Shown in pieces: positions 21,130-28,101 of a stretch of DNA of 33,538 nucleotides. The stretch lies in IMG/VR virus record IMGVR_UViG_3300000117_000118, positions 1 to 33,538 of that record; one strand, written 5' to 3'. The translations under genes were made by a program, and so were the position numbers. Origin of the DNA: a virus. The notes under the pieces are model-generated. The model worked only from the letters and a program-made list of their open reading frames with translations, did no database searches and had not been told where the DNA came from. Each line of letters begins with the position of its first letter. Within the stretch, counting starts at the first letter, position 1.

Positions 21130-21180
21130 TAGTTGCCTTTCTGTTTTTTTTGTTTCGGTTTGTTTTCTTAATCTACTAAT

Positions 21181-21209
21181 AGTATCCCATACATATTGAC
21201 CTTTGTCAA
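21181..21209 (-). promoter_or_regulatory. Early promoter P3 with operator-like dyad
   Basis: Minus strand: TTGACA, 17 bp, GATACT, then ATTAGTAGATTAAG. The -35 lies inside a perfect inverted repeat at 21193-21212 (ATATTGAC-CTTT-GTCAATAT). A related dyad covers the -35 of P4. Drives DUF932. Confidence 0.8.
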
Positions 21210-21220
21210 TATCTTTTTAA

Positions 21221-21391
21221 TTATTTCTTTTTTGCTTTTAGATCAGCATTTTTTGCATCAGCAAGTCTTGCCATCCGCTTCAGCTCCATGGTCACGTCCC
21301 TGATTCCTTCAGGGTTATCCGTGTTCCTGATAATTGCGATCAGGGTTGGTACCATTTCTTCCCAAGTTGGAGTCATATCAATTGTTTCCAT
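21221..21391 (-). CDS. Hypothetical protein, 56 aa
   Basis: METIDMTPTWEEMVPTLIAI then IRNTDNPEGIRDVTMELKRM and a Lys-rich tail. A TPTWEEMVPTLI-type start is common in small phage proteins I have seen, of unknown role. It follows stem-loop copy 5 and precedes promoter P3. Below the usual 60-codon cut-off but well supported by its leader CAGAAAG. Confidence 0.6.
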   Translation of the reverse strand: METIDMTPTWEEMVPTLIAIIRNTDNPEGIRDVTMELKRMARLADAKNADLKAKKK

Positions 21392-21415
21392 AAATATTCT
21401 TTCTGTTTAAGTTAA

Positions 21416-21429
21416 GGGGCCGAAGCCCC
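21416..21429 (-). repeat. cUUCGg stem-loop, copy 5
   Basis: GGGGC-UUCG-GCCCC in minus-strand RNA, followed by TTAACTTAAACAGAAAG, then the next ATG. The hairpin and leader are identical with copy 6 over more than 30 nt. Confidence 0.85.
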
Positions 21430-21433
21430 GATT

Positions 21434-21640
21434 TCAGACTACCCTTTTACCTGTATCCAGTTCGTATGCGCGAATGGACTCATCAGCGTACTCGTAATCG
21501 TGGTTTATTGTGCATACGCAATCGTAGCATAATTTTTTGTCGATTCGGATCATTGGTCGAACGATCCTTTTTGCTGTCAATCGGTACTCAGCATCATGTT
21601 TGTTCTCATGTTCAAATTTCTTGCAATGGGCGCAAATCAT
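21434..21640 (-). CDS. Small zinc-finger-like protein, 68 aa
   Basis: Two Cys pairs, ICAHC near the start (3-6) and LCYDC (38-41), could hold one zinc ion. Between them is a basic region RLTAKRIVRPMIRIDKK. Followed by an acidic helical end. Small phage zinc-finger proteins often bind DNA, RNA or host polymerase. The family is not identified. Confidence 0.6.
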   Translation of the reverse strand: MICAHCKKFEHENKHDAEYRLTAKRIVRPMIRIDKKLCYDCVCTINHDYEYADESIRAYELDTGKRVV

Positions 21641-21664
21641 ATTTTTTCTTTCTGTTTAAGTTAA

Positions 21665-21678
21665 GGGGCCGAAGCCCC
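21665..21678 (-). repeat. cUUCGg stem-loop, copy 6
   Basis: Same GGGGC-UUCG-GCCCC stem-loop and the same TTAACTTAAACAGAAAG leader as copy 5, 7 nt after the stop of the 76-aa gene. Confidence 0.85.
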
Positions 21679-21685
21679 GATTGTG

Positions 21686-21916
21686 TTAGGCTAATATTGT
21701 TTCAAGTCTTTCGATAAGAAGTCTTTCACACTCATCCTCAAAAAGTTCCAGAGCGTAATCAAATTTCTCAGCGTCATCCGAGTGATACAACCCTAGGTAA
21801 TCATCATTGAACCCCATTTCGAAGTGCATCAACTTTTCGGGTGATTCGTACCATCTCAGTGCATGATCAATGGTTACTTCTGCTTTGATAATTTCTTTGA
21901 TCTTTTTCTTTGTCAT
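21686..21916 (-). CDS. Hypothetical acidic protein, 76 aa
   Basis: MTKKKIKEIIKAEVTIDHAL, then RWYESPEKLMHFEMGFNDDY and an acidic helical C-terminus (DYALELFEDECERLLIERLE). Its start context GAATTTATGACAAAGAAA is the same as the start of the 21-aa gene at 22026, so the two 5' ends are probably duplicates. No family is recognised. Confidence 0.5.
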   Translation of the reverse strand: MTKKKIKEIIKAEVTIDHALRWYESPEKLMHFEMGFNDDYLGLYHSDDAEKFDYALELFEDECERLLIERLETILA

Positions 21917-21938
21917 AAATTCTTCCTGTTTAAGTTAA

Positions 21939-21955
21939 GGGGAGTCTTGCTCCCC
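21939..21955 (-). repeat. Stem-loop copy 7 (divergent loop)
   Basis: Minus-strand RNA GGGGAG-CAAGA-CUCCCC, a 6-bp stem with a 5-nt loop, followed by the same TTAACTTAAACAG leader as copies 5 and 6. The stem changed by compensatory bases and the loop is not a stable tetraloop. Confidence 0.65.
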
Positions 21956-21960
21956 GTTGT

Positions 21961-22026
21961 TTATCCTTTACCTGTCATCAGGTTGATGAAATCTGTGATT
22001 AAATCTTTAACTAATTTCTTTGTCAT
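21961..22026 (-). CDS. Micro-ORF, 21 aa
   Basis: ATG at 22026, after AGAAAGAATTT. The product is MTKKLVKDLITDFINLMTGKG, an amphipathic helix pattern, and it ends at TAA 21961. It may be a real microprotein or the remnant of a duplicated gene start, since its leader and first codons copy those of the 76-aa gene downstream. Confidence 0.4.
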   Translation of the reverse strand: MTKKLVKDLITDFINLMTGKG

Positions 22027-22053
22027 AAATTCTTTCTGTTTTGTTTTTTTGTT

Positions 22054-22140
22054 AATGCTTACAGTGCCTTGATAATGTGATTGATGATCACTGCTACCAA
22101 AGGGATGATCGGTAAGCTTTTTGCAAATACTGTAAGCATT
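22054..22140 (-). repeat. Perfect 12-bp inverted repeat spanning the 26-aa gene
   Basis: Arms AATGCTTACAGT (22054-22065) and ACTGTAAGCATT (22129-22140) are perfect reverse complements, 63 nt apart. The right arm holds the start codon and the left arm the stop codon of the 26-aa gene. In mRNA the arms would pair and hide the start codon. The ribosome-binding site lies just outside. Confidence 0.75.
22059..22139 (-). CDS. Hydrophobic microprotein, 26 aa
   Basis: The ATG at 22139 is chosen because CAGAAAGAAAACAGA lies upstream. A longer frame starting at 22241 would begin upstream of promoter P4 and is unlikely. MLTVFAKSLPIIPLVAVIIN then HIIKAL forms one hydrophobic segment with a positive residue near the N-terminus, suggesting a single-pass membrane peptide. 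First gene after P4. Its start and stop codons sit in the two arms of a 12-bp inverted repeat. Confidence 0.55.
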   Translation of the reverse strand: MLTVFAKSLPIIPLVAVIINHIIKAL

Positions 22141-22188
22141 CTGTTTTCTTTCTGTTTATTGTTATTGTTTGTTCCTCTTACTACTAAT

Positions 22189-22217
22189 AATATGCCATAT
22201 TTATTGATAAACATCAA
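22189..22217 (-). promoter_or_regulatory. Early promoter P4
   Basis: Minus strand: TTGATG, 17 bp, CATATT, then ATTAGTAGTAAG, the same start region as P2. It drives the 26-aa gene and the array. Its -35 is the right half of a dyad TTGAT-N4-ATCAA (22204-22217) and overlaps the opposing promoter P5. Confidence 0.8.
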
Positions 22218-22232
22218 GAAAAATCGTAATAT
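22204..22232 (+). promoter_or_regulatory. Divergent promoter P5 for the glycosyltransferase
   Basis: Plus strand: TTGATA (22204-22209), exactly 17 bp, TAATAT (22227-22232). Its -35 lies in the P4 spacer, and the P4 -35 lies in its spacer. RNA polymerase could not sit on both. The start point would be near 22239, about 40 nt before the gene. Confidence 0.6.
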
Positions 22233-22278
22233 ATTTTTCAATATGTCTTGCCATTGACTGACCTGTTAGGATGCTTGT

Positions 22279-23340
22279 GTGAGGGGAATGTTTAAGGATA
22301 AATCAAAAGGTGTCGTGAATGAATTCGTGATCGACTCAGATTACAACCAGTGCAATGGCTACGGAGATCTTTCAAGAAACTTCACAAAGGTTCTGAACAA
22401 GATGATGCCAATCAAGATCAACTCACCCTTGCATTATCATGGGTACCTTGACGAGCTTGGTTACGGCAAGCAGATCATCAGAGGCAATCCCACAATCATT
22501 TCATCCCTTTCAATCCAGCCAACCTTCTCGATGATGCGTCCTCCAATCGGTCAGAAGAACGCGATCTTTACGATGTTTGAAAGCTCAAAGCTTCGACCTG
22601 AATGGATTCAAAGAATTAATTCTTTTGACTTGTGCCTGACTCCATCCACCTACAACAAAGCACACTTTGAAGATCAGCTTGCAATCCCTGTCGCTCATAC
22701 CTTAATGGGATATGACCAAAATATTTTTACTTTCCACCAAGCAAAATCATCTGGACCTTTTGTTTTTGGTGCTGCTGGTCACGTTGGACATGGTCGAGCG
22801 AGGAAAGGGATCGAGCGAATCATTGACTGGTTTCAATCCGCATTCCCAAAAAACAAAGAAGTGCGGTTGAAAATTAAAATTAACGCATGGGATGAAAATG
22901 ATCTTGCTGCCAGTGATCCTAGAATTGAAGTTATTGAAAAGGATATTTCTGAAACTGCTTGCCGTGACTGGTTGAGATCCTTGCATTGCTACGTGGATGG
23001 AAGCACTTCTGAAGGTTGGGGCATGTGGACACAAAATGCAATGGCGACAGGCAATGCGGTCATCTGCACTAATTATTCTGCACGAAATGATTATTTAAAA
23101 TTTGGCAACCACATCCCCATAGGTTACAGACTGATTCAATCCTCTGGTCAATATAAAGGCTTAGGTCATTGGGCAATGCCTGATCGAAGTGATGCGATTG
23201 AAGCAATGCGATGGGCTTTTAAAAACAGGAACCAATGCAGGACGATCGGCAAGGCTGCTTACGAATCGGTTAAGCACATGACTTGGGATGCTTCTGCAAA
23301 ACTTATTTTGAGATCAATGAAAAGAAAAAGTTTGATTTAA
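22279..23340 (+). CDS. GT-B (GT4-like) glycosyltransferase
   Basis: 353 aa from GTG 22279 (AGGA 8 nt upstream). An in-frame ATG at 22288 is an alternative with a poorly spaced GAGGGG. The C-terminal half has the GT4 pattern: a GHGRARKGIERIIDWF segment (the RKG motif at 175-177) and GSTSEGWGMWTQNAMATGNA, where Glu245 is kept but the second Glu of the usual E-x7-E is replaced by Asn/Gln. It transfers a sugar from a nucleotide donor. The acceptor could be an oxidised DNA base, a virion protein or host surface glycan. It is the only plus-strand gene and has its own promoter. It ends tail-to-tail with the zinc-ribbon gene. Confidence 0.8.
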   Translation: MRGMFKDKSKGVVNEFVIDSDYNQCNGYGDLSRNFTKVLNKMMPIKINSPLHYHGYLDELGYGKQIIRGNPTIISSLSIQPTFSMMRPPIGQKNAIFTMFESSKLRPEWIQRINSFDLCLTPSTYNKAHFEDQLAIPVAHTLMGYDQNIFTFHQAKSSGPFVFGAAGHVGHGRARKGIERIIDWFQSAFPKNKEVRLKIKINAWDENDLAASDPRIEVIEKDISETACRDWLRSLHCYVDGSTSEGWGMWTQNAMATGNAVICTNYSARNDYLKFGNHIPIGYRLIQSSGQYKGLGHWAMPDRSDAIEAMRWAFKNRNQCRTIGKAAYESVKHMTWDASAKLILRSMKRKSLI

Positions 23341-23621
23341 TTGCGCCATAGTTGGCGAGGACATTTTGCAACTTCAAATTTTGCCTTGCGTCTCATGTAG
23401 CAACCGCAGATGCTGCAACGTATTTCCTCTCCCCTGACCCTGACATGCTCGCAATCAGTGCAGGTTTTAATTCGTTGTTCGAAAGTTTGTGAATCAACTA
23501 ATTTAAATCCGCTTTTTAAAATCGAACTTCCATCCTTAATAACATTTTTTGCCATGTTTTTAGCACTTGGCATTTTTTTCTCAGCAGGTCCAAAGGTAAG
23601 CACTTTTGTTCTCCTGATCAT
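23337..23621 (-). CDS. Zinc-ribbon protein, 94 aa
   Basis: ATG 23621 (MIRRTKVLTFGPAEK) overlaps the stop of the FN3-like gene, with AAGGA upstream. A TTG at 23651 is rejected. The C-terminal half has CTDCEHV, then CSICGCYMRRKAKF and CPRQLW, a four- or five-Cys zinc ribbon of the kind often found in small phage structural-region proteins. It shares TTAA with the stop codon of the converging glycosyltransferase gene. Function is unknown. Confidence 0.65.
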   Translation of the reverse strand: MIRRTKVLTFGPAEKKMPSAKNMAKNVIKDGSSILKSGFKLVDSQTFEQRIKTCTDCEHVRVRGEEIRCSICGCYMRRKAKFEVAKCPRQLWRN

Positions 23622-24088
23622 GATTGTATCGTCCTTAAGTAAGCGATCCAAACTGAGTCCCTGACCAGTTGTGAATTTGAATCCGTTGATCCGTATGAGA
23701 TTTGATCATAAGCGTAACTTGTGCCATCCGCCAAAACAGGTTTCGTAATCGAGAAACTTTGAACATCAGCAACAGTAGGTCGATGCATGTCGATCGTGAC
23801 TGTTGTGCCAGAATAAATGCCCCCTGAATCCCCTGCACTGACAGTATAATACCATGTTGCTGCAACGTATGGTTCTTCTGCATCAGTTGTATCGTAAACA
23901 ACAATAGGAGCAACGTCTGAAAAAGATGTTGAAGTAACCCTTCCTACCTCAATGCGATCTGCAAAGGTTACATGATCCTCATATCGTGTGATCTGATAAA
24001 ATGTTGCACCAGTCACTGCATTCCAAGTCAACCCAATAAATGGACCTGATCGCGTCCAGACAACATTTGATGGAGATCCAAGGCTCAT
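23618..24088 (-). CDS. FN3-like tail protein, 156 aa
   Basis: Begins MSLGSPSNVVWTRSGPFIGL, followed by TWNAVTGATFYQITRYED and a YYTVSAGDSGGIYSGTTVTI segment. The repeated hydrophobic/aromatic strands fit a fibronectin type III-like domain, common in phage tails and used for weak surface binding. It overlaps the stop of the 1257-aa gene by 4 nt. The last protein of the tail operon except the zinc ribbon. Confidence 0.65.
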   Translation of the reverse strand: MSLGSPSNVVWTRSGPFIGLTWNAVTGATFYQITRYEDHVTFADRIEVGRVTSTSFSDVAPIVVYDTTDAEEPYVAATWYYTVSAGDSGGIYSGTTVTIDMHRPTVADVQSFSITKPVLADGTSYAYDQISYGSTDSNSQLVRDSVWIAYLRTIQS

Positions 24089-27000
24089 ACCAAAGGCACG
24101 TTGATTACTGCTCTCATTGTGTCAAAAACGATTCTTCTTTGCGCTGAAGAATTTACTGAGCATCCTCCAGACCCATTTCTTAGCAAGTCTCCCGTTTGCG
24201 GTTTGGGTGCCTCAAGCGTGCCTCCTAACACTGTTTCACAGTTTACGGTTATGCTTTGCTGCTGCTGGAACTCATACCATTGAGTACCGTCTGAAGGTAT
24301 TTTCGCACTGCATGGCAGTTCACTGCTCACAGCAGTCGCTACACCCTTCTGAAACTCAACGTCAACTGCCCCCATGTAACCGTAGCTTTTATTAGCTAAT
24401 GTTATCATGTCTTGCAGGTCATCTGGCAACGAAAATTTTGCCATGTTCTCAACCGTTGTTTCACCAAACGCAATCTCAAATTCAACATCTGTCCTTACAA
24501 CGCTAATTCCGCAATCCCCTGATGAATTTGTATCGAGTGAAGCAGTTTTGTTACTCGCAAGGATCACCGCAAAATTACACGTTCCAGAAGGCACATCATA
24601 ATTCCATGCGGTTGTATTGGTATTCGTCCACGTTAAATTATCTGGCAAGGTTGCGCCCTGAAGGTAAAGGCACGAAGGAGCATCTGGAGTTGGGTGGAAA
24701 GCTGAATACGATTTGTTTCGATGCTTGATACCTAAGATCGGCAAATCAACCCTTGCTCTGGTTAAAAGATTTAATGATTTTGCGACCTGATTAAAATGGT
24801 CAGCGTAACACTCCATTTGCGCAAAAGGTCCGAACCCTTCCCAATTATAACTGTCAGCAACTTCTGGATGCATCGTGAACCAACGGTTGTCCATCGCTTG
24901 CAGCATTAAGCTTGAATACTTGTAATCATACATCCTTTCCTGACCGCAATAAGGAAGGCTTGGACATTCAGGGTCAGTAAATTGACTCAAGTTTGCATCA
25001 CTATTTTGATCAACGTATCCTTCACAAATCGCCCTAACGATAAACCCTGACCAAAGCATATTATCAATGGTCATCCTCGTGTCATGCTGATCAAGATTTA
25101 CATTACCATCTGCATAGACTTTAGGCATCTGCTTCGTGAAATGAAAACGAGGAAAACATGCCCCATTATAAATATTGGCTTGCCAATCGCTTGTTGTGCT
25201 GGCATCTCCTGACTGGTCACCAATCCTAAGAGCACATTGAGCCCCCCCTGCTTTGTATCTCAAATACTCAACAACGGCATTCTCATCAGATCTGGCTGCT
25301 GGTGGACCTGCTGGAGTTCCAGCCGTATTATCATCCACATTCATGTATGCCGTCCTGCTGGATTGGGTGTTTGAGATTGCCTGTGAAGCTACGTTATCAT
25401 TTCTTCGTAATCTCCCCTTGAGTTCAACCGCAACCAAGCTTGTTGCAGGATCATACGTGACGCTCTTCAGCTCATAATCAGGAACGTAAATCTGGCAAGA
25501 TTTATAATGACTAACAGTGCCTTTGCATTCAGTTGGGTCAGGATAGTCTTGGCAATCAACAGTATTATCTCTTGCTGGCAATGAAACTCCTGCTGGAAGG
25601 TCACCAGAAAATGAACTGTATGAAGGTTGATTGGTTCCTAAAACATAGCGGTATCCACTTGGGTTTTCTTGCCGATTAATTGGTTTGGTTTGCCTTGCGT
25701 AAACGTGATTGCGAATCTCCTGCCCTTGATCACTTACTTGCCCCCAACTATTACTGAGCAATGTGCAGCGATCCACAAACATTCCATCACGATCTGCAAA
25801 GACACTTGGCTTATAGATGCTTGAGTCACTGTCCTTGTAAGGAAGTGTCTGAAGGAATACCTGCCATTGATTTGTCTCCCCTTGTTTCGGGGCTTCGTCA
25901 ATTAGAATCTCATGCTCGTAAACTTCAGGAGTGCCTGTAAGCACTGTCCAATTATTATGGGGATAAGTCCCTGTAAAAATATCATTTTCAGACAGTGGAA
26001 TCCCATTGTAATCAATGGACGCACCTGATCCAGTGACCTTGTATTTTACTCCAGCTTTTACAAATCCACTTGTGATTGCTGTTGGACTTGGTGCAATGCC
26101 CTCAAAAACGTCGATGTTAGTATCAGCAGATCCACCTATAAATGTTTGAAATCTTTTAAAATAGAAAACTGAATTGCCTTCCGAATTGACTTCATATCCT
26201 TGTAGTAAATCCCTTTTTGCAAGTCTAAGACGATCATGCACAATCCTCCGCACTTCTTCGTATACTGGATTTTTCCAGATGCCTTTTTGGTCCTGATCCT
26301 TGATGCCCGTCCTCAAATAATTAACTGCCATGCCATGACGCTGATAACTATCCCAAATGCCCTTGGCATCAGCTTCCTCATGACCCCATCCATCCATCGT
26401 TTGATTGCGACTGGATGCCATTCTCAGAACCGTATAAGCGTCCTGAATGCGTGGAGTCATTGCCATGATCTCAGCAATTTCAACATAGGCATCCTCCGAA
26501 GCACCATATGATTCATTGCACTTTACCTGAATGACTGACCCTTCAGGAAAAACAGCAGGGAAATAATAACTTCTGCTTGGTTCCGTTCCAGCGTCCAATT
26601 TTAACGTGTAAACGAGATTGCCATTAACGTAGATCCCAAATGTCTTTGGACTTGCGATGACTGTTCCTACGTTTGTGGTTGCAATCATTCCAGCAAAACA
26701 AAACCCCGTGCGGATCGTGTGAGTTGTACTTGCAGGACTTGAGTTAACAACCTGCCCATTGACGCCACTTGCCGTTCCTGCTGGAAAATCAAATTGTGGA
26801 TATTCAGACGTTAATCCATACGGTCCTGATCCGTAAGCAGGAGCAAGGTAATACTGCTGAGTAAAGAAGTTTTCAAAACGGAAAGCATCTGTTTGCGGAT
26901 TCCATGAAGGTTCCTTGCGTTGACTTACACTTCCATTGTCAGCACCCCGAAATTCTGAGGCATAAGCATCTACTGCAAAATCAAGTTGTCCCCCACGTTC

Positions 27001-27858
27001 ATGATTTAAAAATGCGTTGGTGGTGTATGGTCCCTCGACGTAGTCATTGTATGGGAGAACGGTGGTTGTATCATCGTAATGGTAAAGCGTGTATCCATAT
27101 ACCCCTGCAAACCAACCTTGAATGGGCTTGCTATAGTTTGGGCAATTTGAAGTCCCTGATCCGCTTTTGTCAGGGCATGTATTATAAACGCAATCATCCC
27201 CTGAACTTATGTTTCTGAACTTAACCAAATACTCCGCATAATCAGGATCGTTGCATAAACCTACAACATCTGGACCTGCTTGAAAGCCCCCGTATCCTTT
27301 AAGATACGAAAACATCTTGCTGTAATTTATCTTGTAATATTGATCCGCACTTGCAAGAGCATTGGCGTATGTTAAATCGTCCCTTGAAGATGGAGTAACT
27401 CCCCTTTGGACTTTGGCAATTTCCCAGTGATCCAGATCAGAAACTGGTGCACCACTAGCCTGTAACTTAATCCCTGTTTGCTCAATCGGATCATAATTCA
27501 TCCGATCAGTCTCATTGTAAATATCAAGACCTTCATTGCCGAATACAAACGCTGCAATGGGATTTGAAGCATTGATCCCCCCATTAGTTCCTACGTCAGT
27601 TTGAGGCCAATTCTGAGCGTTGTTAGGATTCATATGGGACCAGTGCGACCACCATTCGTCCCTTGCTGGCTGCTGCAATCCACTTCCTAAGCGGATGAAT
27701 TGAAAGAGGGAGTCAGCATACCAAAAGAGTCGCCAACTAGGGTCAGCGACTCCATTCTTCAGTCGATCATTTATGCTTTCAGCCAACGCATTGTATTGTG
27801 CGCTGCTGATCGGTTCACCTGCTTTGACTGTAGGGACTCTCTTGTATGTAAAAGCCAT
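24085..27858 (-). CDS. Giant tail-associated protein, 1257 aa
   Basis: Starts MAFTYKRVPTVKAGEPISSA and is rich in Asn, Tyr, Trp, Asp and Gly, as secreted or virion fibre proteins are. No transmembrane segment or catalytic motif is seen. Cys residues are frequent (for example DDCVYNTCPDKSG), which may form disulphides. It follows tape measure and other tail genes, and the size is right for a tail-tip hub or receptor-binding protein. I recall proteins with similar N-termini in environmental phages, without known function. The largest gene in the window. Confidence 0.6.
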   Translation of the reverse strand: MAFTYKRVPTVKAGEPISSAQYNALAESINDRLKNGVADPSWRLFWYADSLFQFIRLGSGLQQPARDEWWSHWSHMNPNNAQNWPQTDVGTNGGINASNPIAAFVFGNEGLDIYNETDRMNYDPIEQTGIKLQASGAPVSDLDHWEIAKVQRGVTPSSRDDLTYANALASADQYYKINYSKMFSYLKGYGGFQAGPDVVGLCNDPDYAEYLVKFRNISSGDDCVYNTCPDKSGSGTSNCPNYSKPIQGWFAGVYGYTLYHYDDTTTVLPYNDYVEGPYTTNAFLNHERGGQLDFAVDAYASEFRGADNGSVSQRKEPSWNPQTDAFRFENFFTQQYYLAPAYGSGPYGLTSEYPQFDFPAGTASGVNGQVVNSSPASTTHTIRTGFCFAGMIATTNVGTVIASPKTFGIYVNGNLVYTLKLDAGTEPSRSYYFPAVFPEGSVIQVKCNESYGASEDAYVEIAEIMAMTPRIQDAYTVLRMASSRNQTMDGWGHEEADAKGIWDSYQRHGMAVNYLRTGIKDQDQKGIWKNPVYEEVRRIVHDRLRLAKRDLLQGYEVNSEGNSVFYFKRFQTFIGGSADTNIDVFEGIAPSPTAITSGFVKAGVKYKVTGSGASIDYNGIPLSENDIFTGTYPHNNWTVLTGTPEVYEHEILIDEAPKQGETNQWQVFLQTLPYKDSDSSIYKPSVFADRDGMFVDRCTLLSNSWGQVSDQGQEIRNHVYARQTKPINRQENPSGYRYVLGTNQPSYSSFSGDLPAGVSLPARDNTVDCQDYPDPTECKGTVSHYKSCQIYVPDYELKSVTYDPATSLVAVELKGRLRRNDNVASQAISNTQSSRTAYMNVDDNTAGTPAGPPAARSDENAVVEYLRYKAGGAQCALRIGDQSGDASTTSDWQANIYNGACFPRFHFTKQMPKVYADGNVNLDQHDTRMTIDNMLWSGFIVRAICEGYVDQNSDANLSQFTDPECPSLPYCGQERMYDYKYSSLMLQAMDNRWFTMHPEVADSYNWEGFGPFAQMECYADHFNQVAKSLNLLTRARVDLPILGIKHRNKSYSAFHPTPDAPSCLYLQGATLPDNLTWTNTNTTAWNYDVPSGTCNFAVILASNKTASLDTNSSGDCGISVVRTDVEFEIAFGETTVENMAKFSLPDDLQDMITLANKSYGYMGAVDVEFQKGVATAVSSELPCSAKIPSDGTQWYEFQQQQSITVNCETVLGGTLEAPKPQTGDLLRNGSGGCSVNSSAQRRIVFDTMRAVINVPLV

Positions 27859-27878
27859 TGCAGAGAGTCATACCAGAA

Positions 27879-28097
27879 TTATGACCAACGTGCAACAAGG
27901 TCAGATACGACTGGTGCGGATTTGCTAATCGGTTGCGGTCTTCGCAACTGAGTGGATCTTGTGGTTCCTCTGGTTGTTCTGGAGGTCATCACTCCATTGC
28001 TCACCATCTGATCTTGGCGTGCAGTTCTTTCAATCAGCATTCGTATGTTGCTGCTGATCTTTCCAGACCCTTCAGGCTTTTGAATTATTGCTGGCAT
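27879..28097 (-). CDS. Small basic tail-region protein, 72 aa
   Basis: The start is set at ATG 28097 (MPAIIQKPEGSGKIS), 4 nt after the upstream stop. A longer frame to 28142 would lie in the previous gene. Rich in Arg, Ser and Thr (TSRTTRGTTRSTQLRRPQP), probably disordered. It may be a tail-tip accessory or assembly factor. No family is recognised. Confidence 0.5.
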   Translation of the reverse strand: MPAIIQKPEGSGKISSNIRMLIERTARQDQMVSNGVMTSRTTRGTTRSTQLRRPQPISKSAPVVSDLVARWS

Positions 28098-28101
28098 ATT
28101 A

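Noticed and set aside
18197-21955. The spaced stem-loops as a CRISPR array
   Set aside because: The spacing is irregular (hundreds of nt), the intervals are genes, and the repeats are only about 14-17 nt with variable stems.
22059-22241. A 60-codon version of the microprotein gene starting at 22241
   Set aside because: It would start upstream of promoter P4 and encode the promoter and leader as protein. The ATG at 22139 has the usual CAGAAAG leader.
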